64,000 nt of DNA from Pseudomonas mandelii (GTDB taxonomy: Bacteria; Pseudomonadota; Gammaproteobacteria; Pseudomonadales; Pseudomonadaceae). Position 1 is the stretch's first letter. Each line of letters starts with the position of its first letter. The position numbers and the translations under genes are program-made. The notes under the pieces were generated by a model that saw only the letters and a program-made list of their open reading frames with translations, was not told where the DNA came from and searched no databases. Where the stretch lies: positions 5,239,501 to 5,303,500 of the forward strand of contig NZ_LT629796.1 of the NCBI RefSeq assembly GCF_900106065.1, read 5' to 3'. Positions 1 to 9,569 of this stretch are shown here, piece by piece.

Positions 1-179
1 CGTCGGCTGTCGAGCCAACGTCTGGTTTTGTCTATATCGAAGATCTGGCCCTGATCCATCAAGTTCAAAAGGAGCTCATCGGACACCCGATAGCGCCCGC
101 AATCCGGGCAATCCCTTTCCTCCCACGGGCCCTGACACTGAATGCGTTCCGCCACGCCGACACAGATAAGGCAATTCAT
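1..179 (-). CDS. Partial small Cys-rich protein of unknown function (runs off left edge)
   Basis: An open frame starts with ATG at 179 and stays open for 59 codons to the window edge. The N-terminus begins MNCLICVG. It contains two CxxC pairs plus a single Cys (C3/C6, C15, C24/C27), a pattern that could bind a zinc or iron ion. The spacing and composition resemble small Pseudomonas zinc-ribbon-like hypothetical proteins, but I do not recognise a named family. It lies downstream of the EPS operon on the same strand, with about 200 bp between them and no clear terminator. The Shine-Dalgarno sequence is weak (GGA about 9 bases before ATG). The C-terminus is not visible. Confidence 0.5.
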   Translation of the reverse strand, partial: MNCLICVGVAERIQCQGPWEERDCPDCGRYRVSDELLLNLMDQGQIFDIDKTRRWLDSR

Positions 180-378
180 CGTGATCATCCATTTTTGTTA
201 TTTAACCGTCGCCGTGAGCCGGTTGAGACGCCCGGTACGGGAATCGTCGGTGGCACGGAGGAGGCTGGAACGCGGTCGACCCCTGCGGTCGAAAGAAAGT
301 TCAGGGCGGTGGCGCTGTCAGGATAAACAGGTCGTATCTATCACCTGAGCCGACGTCAGCCAGGCGACGATTGAATGG

Positions 379-1860
379 CTATCGACGCCGTTGCCACACC
401 TTGACGTAGTCGACGCGGAAGGTAGAGGGCAGGTCAGCATCGTCGACCACGCCGAACCACTGCCACATGGCCTCACTGTCAAACACAACCTGCATCGGGA
501 AGAAGAAATGGTTGTTTTTCGATTCCCTGACCAGCACGCCATCGACGTACCAACGCAGGGTGTCGGGCTGCCAGTCGAAGCCGTAGACATGGAAGGTATC
601 CGCCAGGCGCCAGGGACTGATCCAGACGCTGCCGTCGGCGATATGCTCGGTGCTATGCGGCGTGGCCCACAGGTGGGCGTTCATGTTGTACGAACGGTCT
701 AACGCTGCGTTTTTCGTCTTACCGCCGATTTCGAAGATGTCGATCTCGGTGGCGTTGTCCGTCATGCCCGTCCACGCGAGCCAGAAGGCGCTGGAACCGG
801 CCGAGTTCATGGGTTTGGCGCGTGCCTCGTAATACCCGTAGAACCCGCGCTCGTTGGTCCGGACCATCGCTGAGGTGTAGTCCTTGAAACCAAGTTGTAC
901 GTATTTCTGCGGCAGGGTTTCCTTGCGAAAAACAATGTTCAGGTTGCCATTGTGGACGCTGGCATTGGCCGGGGTGAAAAGTGCCGGTTTGCGTCCGAGC
1001 GACTCGTTCCCTATGGCGTTGTTGACGTGCCAGCGTTCGAGATCGAGGGTGGTGCCATTGAAGTCGTCGGACAGTTTCGTGTCGAGCACCCACTGGCCGG
1101 CATTGACCTGGTCGGACAGCGGCAGGTTGGCGTTGGTCTGGGCCGGCAATCGGCCCAGCGGTCCGACACGGGTCCAGGTATCGGCCTGTTTGGGAATGGC
1201 AACTGACCATTTATCCGCCAGGTACTGAAATGCGCGCTGGCGTTCTGCGAGGGAGGCAAACGCACGGTCGTACACCAACACTTCCGCGATGTCGCCGCGA
1301 AAGTTGTCGGCATTGCCGACCACATTGCGCCCGACGGCATACGGACCAATCGGCACATCGTAAAGCTCCAGGACGGAGACGGTCGGCACATACGCGGTGG
1401 TCTGTTGCAGGCTGATGGCGAAGTTCGGCAACACGTTATCGTTGTGGGCGGTTTGTGGGCGTGAGCTGAACAACCGTTGCCAGGGATCGGCCTCGGCTTG
1501 CTCGGGCAATCGACGGGACACAATCAATACCGTCACAGGGCCTTTGGCGCTGCGAATGGTTTTACCCACAAACGCCGACACGCCACTGAAGCGCACGACC
1601 GAATGACCGTTCAGGGCGTTTGCCATCCGCTGTGGCTGCGAGGCGGCATCGTCCACTGTGGCGTGATGGGACTCGCCGGATTTGTCGCTCCAGTGCTGGA
1701 CACGGTTCTGCGCATCCAGGGTCATTGAAGATGCATCGGCCGCATCCAGCCACAGCACGAGCCCGGTGGTGGGTACACCGGGGGGCGCTTGTGCGGCGTT
1801 GCAAACCATCGACACCGATAGCAGCAGGGCCAGCACAGAGGCATTAAACATCGGCATCAC
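379..1860 (-). CDS. Secreted glycoside hydrolase family 16 protein with N-terminal LamG-like domain
   Basis: About 493 residues. There is a signal peptide (about 1-25, hydrophobic VLALLLSVSMV then AAQA). A concanavalin/LamG-like domain follows (about 30-215), then a GH16 beta-jelly-roll domain (about 260-493). The GH16 catalytic signature EIDIFE is at residues 372-377, giving predicted nucleophile E372 and acid/base E377. GH16 enzymes cut or transglycosylate beta-1,3/1,4-linked glucans and galactans, so a role in trimming or releasing the EPS made by this operon in the periplasm or outside the cell is likely (inference). The start is GTG at 1860, overlapping the galE stop as GTGA; an ATG lies one codon later. 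It is the last gene of the EPS operon. Confidence 0.85.
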   Translation of the reverse strand: MMPMFNASVLALLLSVSMVCNAAQAPPGVPTTGLVLWLDAADASSMTLDAQNRVQHWSDKSGESHHATVDDAASQPQRMANALNGHSVVRFSGVSAFVGKTIRSAKGPVTVLIVSRRLPEQAEADPWQRLFSSRPQTAHNDNVLPNFAISLQQTTAYVPTVSVLELYDVPIGPYAVGRNVVGNADNFRGDIAEVLVYDRAFASLAERQRAFQYLADKWSVAIPKQADTWTRVGPLGRLPAQTNANLPLSDQVNAGQWVLDTKLSDDFNGTTLDLERWHVNNAIGNESLGRKPALFTPANASVHNGNLNIVFRKETLPQKYVQLGFKDYTSAMVRTNERGFYGYYEARAKPMNSAGSSAFWLAWTGMTDNATEIDIFEIGGKTKNAALDRSYNMNAHLWATPHSTEHIADGSVWISPWRLADTFHVYGFDWQPDTLRWYVDGVLVRESKNNHFFFPMQVVFDSEAMWQWFGVVDDADLPSTFRVDYVKVWQRRR

Positions 1861-2912
1861 TTCACGGCACTCAGCACTGGCGTTTCGAATGAAGACTGAT
1901 ACCCCTGCGGATTACACGACTGCCACCGCCAGGTATCGATAATCATCTGTTGAAGATCGCGCTGCGCGGTCCAGCCCAGTTCCCGCCCGGCCTTGCTGGG
2001 ATCGGCCCAGCATTTGGCGATGTCACCTTCGCGTCGCGGTGCGAAACGGTAGGGAATGGTGATGCCGGTGATGTCCTCGAAACTCTGGATGATCTGCAGC
2101 ACGCTGTAGCCAATGCCAGTGCCCAGGTTCCAGAAATTGATGCCGCTGTGGTGCTGCAACACCTCAAGCGCCTTGAGGTGGCCGATGGCAAGGTCGACCA
2201 CGTGGATGTAGTCGCGCACGCACGTCCCGTCCACGGTTGGGTAGTCGCACCCGTACACCGTGAGTTCGGGCATTCGTCCGATCGCTACCTGCGTCAGGCA
2301 GGGCAACAGATTGTTGGGTCGGCCTCTGGGATCTTCGCCGATCATCCCGCTTTCGTGCGCGCCAATCGGGTTGAAGTAGCGCAATAACCCGATGCTCCAG
2401 CGCGGATCGGAGTGGCACAGATCGGTGAGCAACTCCTCGATCATGAGCTTGGTGCGTCCATAGGGATTGACCGGCTTGCCGGTGCCGAAATCTTCGGCAA
2501 TCGGCGTGCGTGTGGGCTCGCCGTACACCGTGGCCGATGAGCTGAACACTAGCTGGAACACGTTATTGCGCGCCATCGCCCGGCACAGGTTCAGCGTGCC
2601 GGCGACATTGTTGGCGTAGTAGTCCAGTGGTTTGCGCACGCTTTCTTCTACGGATTTGAGGCTGGCAAAGTGCACCACGGCATCAATGTCGTAGCGGCTG
2701 AAGATATCGTCGAGCAGGATGGGGTCGCGAATATCGCCATTGACGAAATCGACACGGGTGTGGGTCAGCAACTCAAGACGCCCGATGCACTCTCGACAGC
2801 TGTTACACAGGTTGTCGAGCACCAGCACATTGTGCCCGGCGTTGATGAGCGCCAACGCGGTATGGGAACCGATGTAGCCGGCCCCGCCAGTAATCAACGT
2901 AGTTTTGCGCAT
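1857..2912 (-). CDS. galE: UDP-glucose 4-epimerase
   Basis: 351 residues, the usual GalE length. It interconverts UDP-glucose and UDP-galactose with tightly bound NAD in the cytoplasm, supplying UDP-galactose for the polymer. The Rossmann motif GGAGYIG is at 9-15. The substrate-binding SSSATVYG segment is at 124-131 and the catalytic YxxxK pair is Y151/K155 in NPYGRTK. It sits between wzx (30-bp gap) and the GH16 gene (4-bp overlap) in the EPS operon. A second housekeeping galE may exist elsewhere; this copy is probably dedicated to EPS. Confidence 0.93.
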   Translation of the reverse strand: MRKTTLITGGAGYIGSHTALALINAGHNVLVLDNLCNSCRECIGRLELLTHTRVDFVNGDIRDPILLDDIFSRYDIDAVVHFASLKSVEESVRKPLDYYANNVAGTLNLCRAMARNNVFQLVFSSSATVYGEPTRTPIAEDFGTGKPVNPYGRTKLMIEELLTDLCHSDPRWSIGLLRYFNPIGAHESGMIGEDPRGRPNNLLPCLTQVAIGRMPELTVYGCDYPTVDGTCVRDYIHVVDLAIGHLKALEVLQHHSGINFWNLGTGIGYSVLQIIQSFEDITGITIPYRFAPRREGDIAKCWADPSKAGRELGWTAQRDLQQMIIDTWRWQSCNPQGYQSSFETPVLSAVK

Positions 2913-2942
2913 GGTGAGGTCTTCCTGTCTCAGGGATTGAAT

Positions 2943-4361
2943 TCAGCGGGCGGTGAAAACCGATTTGAATTCTTGCGGCCAGCGCGGGTGCATGACGCTA
3001 TACGCCACGGCATAGCTCAGCGCGCCAACCACGATGTTGCAGAACAGGTGCAGATAGCCGTGCAAACCCAGCTGCGGTGAAACAGACAGGACGGTTGCGG
3101 CCATGACGACCGAAGCAATCACGCTGCGGTAATTGGAGTCGAAGAACCGCTGCCAGCCGTAACCGATGGCCGCGATGAGCCCACGGATTTGCAGCGGCGT
3201 GATGATCAGCATCCGCGCCAGCAGAGCAAGGGCAGCGGCCATGCCGCCATACAGGTTGCCGAGGGTGTAGACCAGCGCCAGCGCGAGAACGGTGGTTGCC
3301 ACTTCAGCCTTGATCGTGAGGTGGCTGCGGTTGACTGCCACCAGTGCCGTCGTGGCGTACATGGCGGTGTTGCCAATGGCCGCCGTGCAGGCCAGCACTT
3401 GCAGCAGGGGAATGGCGTCGGTCCACTTGGCGCCGAATATCAACGGGATGAGGTCGTTTGCCGTGAGCGCGATGCCAATGAACAGGGGCGTCAACAGAAA
3501 GCCGCTGACGGCGGTTGAATCGCCAATGATCCCCAGGAGCCGCGACGGCTCCGCGCTACGCCGGGCGAATGCCGGCAGCGCATAGCTCAACAGGCCGTTG
3601 TAAATCGCAGTGCGCGGCAGCTCGATGATGCGCATGGCCATGTTGAACATTCCGACCGCGTTGACGCCGGCCGTCATCCCGAGCACCACGTTGACCCCGC
3701 GCTGAAGTGTTTGTGAACTCAGTGCGTTGATGGCAACCGGTGCGCCGGACTTCAACAGTTCGCGCAAGACCGGACCATCGATATGGAAGGCAATGCGGCG
3801 CCGGTCTCCGAGCATCAATACGATGATGGATACCAGTTCCATGATCACCGCTTGGGCAATTACCGCCCATGCCCCCAGACCCCAGAGTGCGACAGCAATG
3901 CCGGCAACACCGCCAAACACCTTGCCCAGTAACGTGCGTGACGCCAGCATCTTGAAGTTGCCGTTGCGGCGCATCTGCGCCACGTAGACGCGCGCCATCA
4001 TGGTGAACAGGATTTTCACCGAGGCCACCGCCGTCATCCATTGCAGCACCGGGTCGGGCGTGTACAGCATCACTGCGCCCGAGATGACGACGATGGACAC
4101 CAGGCTGACGAGCACCGCCGCCCAGAAGGCCGTGGTGATGTGTTTGTCCTCCAGCCGTTCAAGTCGTACCAGCGGGTCTTCCAGAACCGATGAGTACACC
4201 AGGCCGATCAACTCGACGATGGCAATGATGACCGTGCCCACACCCAGTTCTGCCGGCGACAGCAGCCTGGCATACACGACAAACGTAATCATGGACAGGA
4301 AGATCAGGCCGAATTTCTCGGTGAAGATCCACCCTAGGGTAATGAGGCGATGATTGGCCAT
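2943..4361 (-). CDS. Wzx-type oligosaccharide flippase
   Basis: 472 residues of almost continuous hydrophobic segments, consistent with 12-14 transmembrane helices. The N-terminal pattern (one helix, a charged loop, then a SPAELGVGT motif) is typical of the polysaccharide transporter (MOP/PST) family. Such proteins flip the undecaprenyl-PP-linked repeat unit across the inner membrane before polymerisation. It lies between the GT2 gene (15-bp gap) and galE in the EPS operon. ATG at 4361 is the first good start, though its Shine-Dalgarno is weak. The exact repeat unit cannot be read from the protein. Confidence 0.85.
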   Translation of the reverse strand: MANHRLITLGWIFTEKFGLIFLSMITFVVYARLLSPAELGVGTVIIAIVELIGLVYSSVLEDPLVRLERLEDKHITTAFWAAVLVSLVSIVVISGAVMLYTPDPVLQWMTAVASVKILFTMMARVYVAQMRRNGNFKMLASRTLLGKVFGGVAGIAVALWGLGAWAVIAQAVIMELVSIIVLMLGDRRRIAFHIDGPVLRELLKSGAPVAINALSSQTLQRGVNVVLGMTAGVNAVGMFNMAMRIIELPRTAIYNGLLSYALPAFARRSAEPSRLLGIIGDSTAVSGFLLTPLFIGIALTANDLIPLIFGAKWTDAIPLLQVLACTAAIGNTAMYATTALVAVNRSHLTIKAEVATTVLALALVYTLGNLYGGMAAALALLARMLIITPLQIRGLIAAIGYGWQRFFDSNYRSVIASVVMAATVLSVSPQLGLHGYLHLFCNIVVGALSYAVAYSVMHPRWPQEFKSVFTAR

Positions 4362-4376
4362 GGGTGTGGGACCGGT

Positions 4377-5330
4377 TCAATGAGCGGTGGTTGACGCCGT
4401 TGCCTTGCGCAAGGTTCTGGCGCGGGCATAGAGGTAGCGCAAGGTCGGTTTGCCGTTGGCGAAGATCAGTGCTTGCCAGGAGCACTCAAGCATTCGCCGG
4501 TACACGTCGAGCACCTCGGCATGCTCGTCGCGTCGGGAAAAGGCATTGAGAAAATCTGTGTGGTTGCCCAGCACGAAATCGATCCGTTGCTGCTTGCTGA
4601 GCTGCGCGCCATAGCGGGCCAGGTACACCTCGATGAACCGGATCTTGTTCTGGTAGTACTTCTTCGGCTGCGCGGTCATGTTGCCGCCGTTGACCGTGCG
4701 CTCCAGCAGCACCTGCGGCACCGTGTGGATCTCCCAGTGTTCGGCAATCCGGGTCCACATGTAGCGGTCTTCGGAGTAACGCAGGCTGGCATCGAAGCCG
4801 CCGAGTTGCATGATCACCTCGCGCTTGACCAGCGCGGTGGAGACGCCATTGACGACGTTGGCGTGGATGAAATCGTAGAAATGCCGGCCGTTCTTGCGCC
4901 GGTTGTCCAGTTGCCGCCGGCCGTCGCTGTAATTGACCTGCGTGTAGCAGTCGATCAGCCCCACCGACCGTCCCTGACGAGTGAGTTCGTCATACAGGGC
5001 CAGTTGCAGCTCCAGCTTTTGTGGACGAAATTGGTCATCGGCATCGAGCATCGCCACAAACGTCTCTTCCGAGTGCCGCAATCCGTGGTTGCGGGCGCTG
5101 GCCTGGCCTTCGTTGGCTTGCTGCAACAGCGTCAGGCGAAACGGCGCCACGAAGTCTTTGACCCGTTGGGGGCCGTCATCGGTGGAGCCATCGTCGACGA
5201 CGATCACGTGATCGGGCAGCCGGGTTTGCTCGACCAGGGACGTCAGCGTTTGCTCGATGCTGCCGGCGCCGTTGTACATCGGGATTACGACGCACACTGA
5301 ATGCGCTAGAGGGGAGGTTTGGTCTGACAC
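4377..5330 (-). CDS. Family 2 glycosyltransferase of the EPS operon
   Basis: 317 residues. It is a GT-A fold nucleotide-sugar transferase that adds one sugar to the lipid-linked repeat unit at the cytoplasmic face. The N-terminal strand CVVIPMYN (13-20), DDGST (46-50) and DADD (96-99, the metal-binding DxD) are diagnostic. I chose GTG at 5330 because AAAGGAG lies just upstream at good spacing. The frame stays open far upstream, but that part overlaps the polymerase gene antisense to its codon use and is not protein-like. It follows the Wzy gene by 17 bp. Donor and acceptor sugars are unknown. Confidence 0.85.
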   Translation of the reverse strand: MSDQTSPLAHSVCVVIPMYNGAGSIEQTLTSLVEQTRLPDHVIVVDDGSTDDGPQRVKDFVAPFRLTLLQQANEGQASARNHGLRHSEETFVAMLDADDQFRPQKLELQLALYDELTRQGRSVGLIDCYTQVNYSDGRRQLDNRRKNGRHFYDFIHANVVNGVSTALVKREVIMQLGGFDASLRYSEDRYMWTRIAEHWEIHTVPQVLLERTVNGGNMTAQPKKYYQNKIRFIEVYLARYGAQLSKQQRIDFVLGNHTDFLNAFSRRDEHAEVLDVYRRMLECSWQALIFANGKPTLRYLYARARTLRKATASTTAH

Positions 5331-5347
5331 GGGTGTTTCTCCTTTGA

Positions 5348-6661
5348 TTACGCCTGGGCTGAATCGCGCGGGAATCCCCCGCCAGACGGACGCTGGCGCA
5401 GGGGTGTCGGTGATAATTCGGGGTAGGTCGCGTGGTGACGCCGAAAGGACAGGGCCAGGGTGCAGAACACCAGGAACTCGGCGGAGCGGTAGTTGGGAAT
5501 CACGTACGCCACATAATTGGTGACGACGAACAAGCCGATGATCACCAGGGCACTGGCGCGAAACTGCGCCGCCTGGTTCGCCGTCACGGCGCGGTATTGT
5601 TTGAACAGCGCTTCGCCCAGCAGCAACGCCAGTGCAGTCAACTGGATAACGCCGCCGTTGAGCAGGGTCTCCATGTAGCCGCTGTGGGCGTTGCCGATGT
5701 AGCCCCAGCGAAGGATGAACGCATTGGCGTCGGGACTGGCCCAGAAGGCGCCAAAGCCGTAACCCTTGAGCCATTGTTGGTCGACAAAGGGCGCGAGCAG
5801 CTCCCAGATCAGCGTGCGGTCCGTGAGCGACGGATCGCGGCCGGCGATCTCCAGCAGCCACGCAAGGTGGTTGTACAGCAGCAGGCAAACCAGCAGGAAC
5901 ACCAGCGTGCAACCGAAGAACAGCCACTGCGAGCGGTTGATACGCAGGCGGATCAGGGTGAGGAAATACCAGTAGCTCAACGTGCCGGAAAGAATCAATG
6001 CCACGCCTGTCGCCGACTGGGCAAGCAGGATGGCAATCAGCGAAAAAAACGAGCAGAAGAGGGCCCAGCGGTTGCGTTGGCGGATCATCGGCAGCAACAG
6101 CAGGATGGCAATCGCGTTGAGCCGGGCGCCGGCGTTCTTTTCGGCAAAAATACCCTTGAATGCGCCGTCGCGAATACCACCGGACAAGAACGCGACGCCC
6201 GGCATGACCACGGCGAGTATCAATCCGATCAACGCCGCCACGCCGATGGCACAGCCGAGCATGAAGGTGATTTTTTCAAGGGGGTAGTTGTAGGCAATGA
6301 AACCGGCAAAAAACACCACGCTGAGCATCGCAATGAACCGCTTGAGGCTCAGCATCGGGTCGTGGGACCAGCCGATCGATGCGATGACGCAGAGCATGAA
6401 CACCAGCAGAAAGAAGTTGCTGCGGTAAAAGGTTTTGCTGAGGAACACCTTGTTGCTGATGAAGAAGAACAAGGGCACCAACAGTGTGATCAGGCCGCAG
6501 ATCTGGTTGGCGACGTTGCCTTCGAGGTCTTTATCGATGTCGCCGAAGCTGGAGGCGCCCCCCAGACTGAGGGCAAACGTGATCACCTGGATGTAGAACA
6601 GCACGCCAAACAAGGTGAAGCCATCGCGCAACGTCGAATACCTGATCTGCAGTGTGCTCAT
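5348..6661 (-). CDS. Wzy-type polymerase / O-antigen ligase family membrane protein
   Basis: 437 residues with about 10-12 hydrophobic helices and a large periplasmic loop around residues 300-360 (a DPSLTDRTLIWELL-type segment followed by GYGFGAFW). This is the pattern of O-antigen ligase/polymerase (Wzy_C, PF04932) proteins. In a Wzx/Wzy operon with a Wzc-like partner it is most simply the EPS polymerase that joins repeat units in the periplasm. Start ATG at 6661 overlaps the stop of the preceding GT4 gene (ATGA) and has GGGAG upstream. A ligase role cannot be excluded, but no lipopolysaccharide core genes are near. Confidence 0.82.
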   Translation of the reverse strand: MSTLQIRYSTLRDGFTLFGVLFYIQVITFALSLGGASSFGDIDKDLEGNVANQICGLITLLVPLFFFISNKVFLSKTFYRSNFFLLVFMLCVIASIGWSHDPMLSLKRFIAMLSVVFFAGFIAYNYPLEKITFMLGCAIGVAALIGLILAVVMPGVAFLSGGIRDGAFKGIFAEKNAGARLNAIAILLLLPMIRQRNRWALFCSFFSLIAILLAQSATGVALILSGTLSYWYFLTLIRLRINRSQWLFFGCTLVFLLVCLLLYNHLAWLLEIAGRDPSLTDRTLIWELLAPFVDQQWLKGYGFGAFWASPDANAFILRWGYIGNAHSGYMETLLNGGVIQLTALALLLGEALFKQYRAVTANQAAQFRASALVIIGLFVVTNYVAYVIPNYRSAEFLVFCTLALSFRRHHATYPELSPTPLRQRPSGGGFPRDSAQA

Positions 6662-7770
6662 GATGATGGACTCCCGAGCAACGCGGCGAGGTAGGTCTGC
6701 ACCGCGCTGGCATTCATGAACCGGGTGGCCGCATCCAGGCGGGAATGACGTTGCAGGTCCCGTGGTGTGGAGAGTTGTAGGGCAACCGCCTGCGACAGCG
6801 CGATCGGGTCGTCGACGGGGACGAGCGGTGCGACGAGGCCGCCGATGAGGATGTCCTGAGGACCATGGGGGCAGCGCGTCGCCACCACCGGTGTACCCGT
6901 GGACAAGGCCTCTACCAGCGCATTGGGACTGCCCTCGAAGCGTGACGACAACACAAAGCAATCCGCCGCGGCCACTTCTGCCAGAGGCTCACAGGTGTAA
7001 CCCGGCAGGTCGAAGCGATCCGCCACGCCCAGCGTCCGGGCCTGGTCAAGCAACTGCGCCCTGAGCGGGCCTTCGCCAAAAATGATCAAGCGGGCGTCGG
7101 AATCCGGCAACGCGGCGAACGCTGAAATCAAGGTGTCGAAGCCTTTTTGCGGCACCAGGCGCCCCACGGCGACAATCACCGAGCCGGTTTTTTCCAGCAG
7201 CCAGCGGTGGCTTGGCGGCCCAGGCGACTTGTCGCGGAAGTCGTTATCGAGCACCGGGTTGTCGGCAATGGTCACGTCCTGGCGACGCGCAAGGGTGGTA
7301 TCGACCAGGTCCTGGGCGACACCGCGCGAGACGCAGATCACCGGGTTGGGAATGAGCCGATACAGCAGTGGCGCCACCAGATACGCGACCCGCACCATGA
7401 AGTCGGGGTTGACGTGTTTGTCATGGGAAAACGCATTGCGTTCGCTGACGTGCAGGCGTGCCAGCGTGCCGGACAGCACGGCTGCGGCGATCGCCACCAC
7501 GTTGACGTGCGTGAGGGCCGCCAGTTGCGCGTCAAAGCGATTGGCGCGCAGAAATCGCGCGAGTGCCGGCACCGCACGTGCGGTGCGTTGGCTTTGCAGT
7601 TCAACTTTCTTGACACGCGGGTCGAGGTTCGCCGCATGGAGGCCGCCGCCGGTGAGCAACAGCAAGGTCACGTCATTGCCAGCGTCCACCAGGGCGCCGG
7701 CGAGGCGCGCCATCATTTTTTCAGCCCCGCCTGCGCCGAGGTCATGCAGGATAATCAGCAGCTTTTTCAT
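6658..7770 (-). CDS. Family 4 glycosyltransferase (EPS), first of a pair
   Basis: About 370 residues with a two-domain GT-B fold. The N-terminal LHDLGAGGAEKMM motif is the glycine-rich acceptor region. The C-terminal half shows GRLVPQKGF, FGEGPLR and the E-x7-E donor-binding block in EGSPNALVEALSTGTP. It retains the sugar stereochemistry and probably extends the lipid-linked repeat unit in the cytoplasm. I chose ATG at 7770, which overlaps the upstream stop as ATGA; another ATG three codons earlier (7779) is also possible. The next gene overlaps its stop by four bases. Confidence 0.87.
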   Translation of the reverse strand: MKKLLIILHDLGAGGAEKMMARLAGALVDAGNDVTLLLLTGGGLHAANLDPRVKKVELQSQRTARAVPALARFLRANRFDAQLAALTHVNVVAIAAAVLSGTLARLHVSERNAFSHDKHVNPDFMVRVAYLVAPLLYRLIPNPVICVSRGVAQDLVDTTLARRQDVTIADNPVLDNDFRDKSPGPPSHRWLLEKTGSVIVAVGRLVPQKGFDTLISAFAALPDSDARLIIFGEGPLRAQLLDQARTLGVADRFDLPGYTCEPLAEVAAADCFVLSSRFEGSPNALVEALSTGTPVVATRCPHGPQDILIGGLVAPLVPVDDPIALSQAVALQLSTPRDLQRHSRLDAATRFMNASAVQTYLAALLGSPSS

Positions 7771-8855
7771 TGGCTCCATACCTGGTAGTACGCTTGCGCG
7801 GCGTGCTGGCTGGTGTACGGATGGATGGCGTCACTGAGCATTTTTGCGCTAGGTGCAACGCCGCTTTGTGCGGTCAGGCTTTGAAGCATTCCCCGCGCCA
7901 GCGCCGGTACGTCGTTGACGGCGACCAGTTGACCCAGTCGACCGTTGTCCAGCAGTTCCCTCGGGCCGGTCTCGCAGTCGCATGCCAGCACGGGCGTGCC
8001 CAGTGCCAGCGCCTCGATCAGGACGGTCGGCATGCCTTCCTGCACGGAGCTCAGAATGAACAGCCGTGCGTGCCTCAGTAGCGGATAGGGGTTGCTCAGG
8101 AATCCGGTGAAATGCACCCGGTGCGTGATGCCCAGTCGGGCTGCCTGAGTGGTCAGTGCGTCGAGCAACGGACCGTCACCGACAATCACCAGATCCGGCA
8201 GTGTTTCGCTGCGCAACGCCAGGGCGTAGGCATCCAGCAACAGATGAAACCCTTTAGGTTCCACCAGGCGGCCCAGGCTCAGCCAATAGTCGCGGGGCAA
8301 ATCAGCGGACAACGGCGCTTGTGCGGCTTGAAGCAGTTGTTCGGTGACGACAGCGTTGGGGCAATAGCGGATCCGTTGCCGACCCCAGGGCATCACGTCG
8401 ATGAGGGACTGGCGCAAGGCGGTGGAGACCGTGACCACTTTGCCGCTACCGCAGAGGTACAACGTATAGAGCAGGCGCAGGCTTGAAGGGCCGGTTTTCT
8501 GTTCAGTGCAATCCAGTGCCGCGTGGCGGCTGTAAATGACTTTGCAAGGACTGCCCAAGGTGGCGAACCAGGCGCAGAGGTTGGCTTGCTCCTTGGCGGA
8601 AATCACGTGGGTGACGCCCTCACGGCGAATGAGCCGGCGCAACTGCACAATGGACTTGAGCAGGCCGACGATGCCGCTGCCGCTGGCGCTGCCGAGCGTT
8701 TGAACACCTTCCGTGTCCGGCGTGTCGCCGTTCATGACGAAGAAACTCACGCGCTGGCCATCCTTGAGAAACTGCTCGGACAGCCGTTGCTGGACGCGCT
8801 CGACGCCGCCGCCCACCTTGAAATCCTTGAGAATAAACAGGATGTGCATGGTCAT
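7767..8855 (-). CDS. Family 4 glycosyltransferase (EPS), second of a pair
   Basis: 362 residues, a GT-B fold paralogue of the neighbouring GT4. The N-terminus shows KVGGGVERVQQRL. The donor-site blocks are GRLVEPKGF, VGDGPLLD and EGMPTVLIEALALGTP. It is translationally coupled on both sides: ATGA with the WecG-like gene stop upstream and ATGA with the next GT4 downstream. It probably adds one sugar of the EPS repeat unit. The specific sugar is not readable; UDP-glucose, UDP-galactose and uronic acids are all made by enzymes of this cluster. Confidence 0.87.
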   Translation of the reverse strand: MTMHILFILKDFKVGGGVERVQQRLSEQFLKDGQRVSFFVMNGDTPDTEGVQTLGSASGSGIVGLLKSIVQLRRLIRREGVTHVISAKEQANLCAWFATLGSPCKVIYSRHAALDCTEQKTGPSSLRLLYTLYLCGSGKVVTVSTALRQSLIDVMPWGRQRIRYCPNAVVTEQLLQAAQAPLSADLPRDYWLSLGRLVEPKGFHLLLDAYALALRSETLPDLVIVGDGPLLDALTTQAARLGITHRVHFTGFLSNPYPLLRHARLFILSSVQEGMPTVLIEALALGTPVLACDCETGPRELLDNGRLGQLVAVNDVPALARGMLQSLTAQSGVAPSAKMLSDAIHPYTSQHAAQAYYQVWSQ

Positions 8856-9556
8856 TCCTCAACGCTGATGGCGACTTTTCGTGACGCGATGAGCGCCAAC
8901 AGGTGCACAAAGTTATTCGGGTAGTCGATGAGGTAGCGCTTGATCGTATGGGGCTCGCGATACATGCGATAAAACGCGCGCATATGCAGGCGATTGATCA
9001 GCGCCGGGTAATAGTTGCGCGTGGCCAGGGCCTCCTGACGAATGAACCCGCCACAGGTGAAGGCGACCCCGCGAAACCCCGCGCGCAACGCGTCCTGCTC
9101 GAACTGCTCCTGCAGTCCGGCACCCAGGCCCACGATCAGGATGTGCGCTTCGCTGCGGCAGATGTCGGCCTGAATGCCCTCGGCCTGGGACGCATTGAAG
9201 TAACCGTTGTGGTAACCGGCGAGGGTCAGCCGTGGGTAAAGGGCCTTGATCTTGCTGACGAACAGTTCGAGTTCCGCTTGCCGGGCCCCGACGAAATACA
9301 CGCGCTTGCCCTGTTGCTCGGCGCTGCGCAGTACAAGGTCGGCGATGGACGTGAAGTCAAAGCTGACCCGTCCGATCCTCCTGCCGGTCACACGCGACAT
9401 GAAAGTCGACATCAGCATGCCGTCGCAAAAATAGGTGACGGTGTTCGGGGGCTGCTCGAAAACACTGCCAATGGACGCGAAGTTGATGAAGGAATAGGCC
9501 TGGTTGGCCTCCAGTAACTTCGTTGAGTATTGCCCGACTAGTTCCAGCCTGATCAT
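8852..9556 (-). CDS. WecG/TagA/CpsF family glycosyltransferase
   Basis: 234 residues, the normal length for family GT26. Visible hallmarks are CDGM (44-47) near the conserved acidic position, RVYFVGA (85-91), the GYHNGYF turn (114-120) and GLGAGLQE (143-150, in place of the common GLGxPxQE). Relatives transfer N-acetylmannosaminuronic acid, N-acetylmannosamine or glucose-type residues to an undecaprenyl-PP-linked sugar, so this is probably the second transferase of repeat-unit assembly. It follows ugd by 13 bp and overlaps the next GT4 start by ATGA. The C-terminal basic/aromatic part (about 185-225) is typical of membrane-associating tails in this family. Confidence 0.85.
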   Translation of the reverse strand: MIRLELVGQYSTKLLEANQAYSFINFASIGSVFEQPPNTVTYFCDGMLMSTFMSRVTGRRIGRVSFDFTSIADLVLRSAEQQGKRVYFVGARQAELELFVSKIKALYPRLTLAGYHNGYFNASQAEGIQADICRSEAHILIVGLGAGLQEQFEQDALRAGFRGVAFTCGGFIRQEALATRNYYPALINRLHMRAFYRMYREPHTIKRYLIDYPNNFVHLLALIASRKVAISVEE

Positions 9557-9569
9557 GGCGCCGCTCCTT

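Noticed and set aside
180..378. Terminator search downstream of the EPS operon
   Set aside because: No hairpin with a T-run was found. The short GGTCGACC palindrome lacks a tail, so no terminator is called.
5331..5927. Upstream extension of the GT2 glycosyltransferase frame
   Set aside because: This part overlaps the polymerase gene on the same strand in another frame and is arginine/alanine-rich. The GTG with a strong ribosome site at 5330 starts the conserved GT2 domain.
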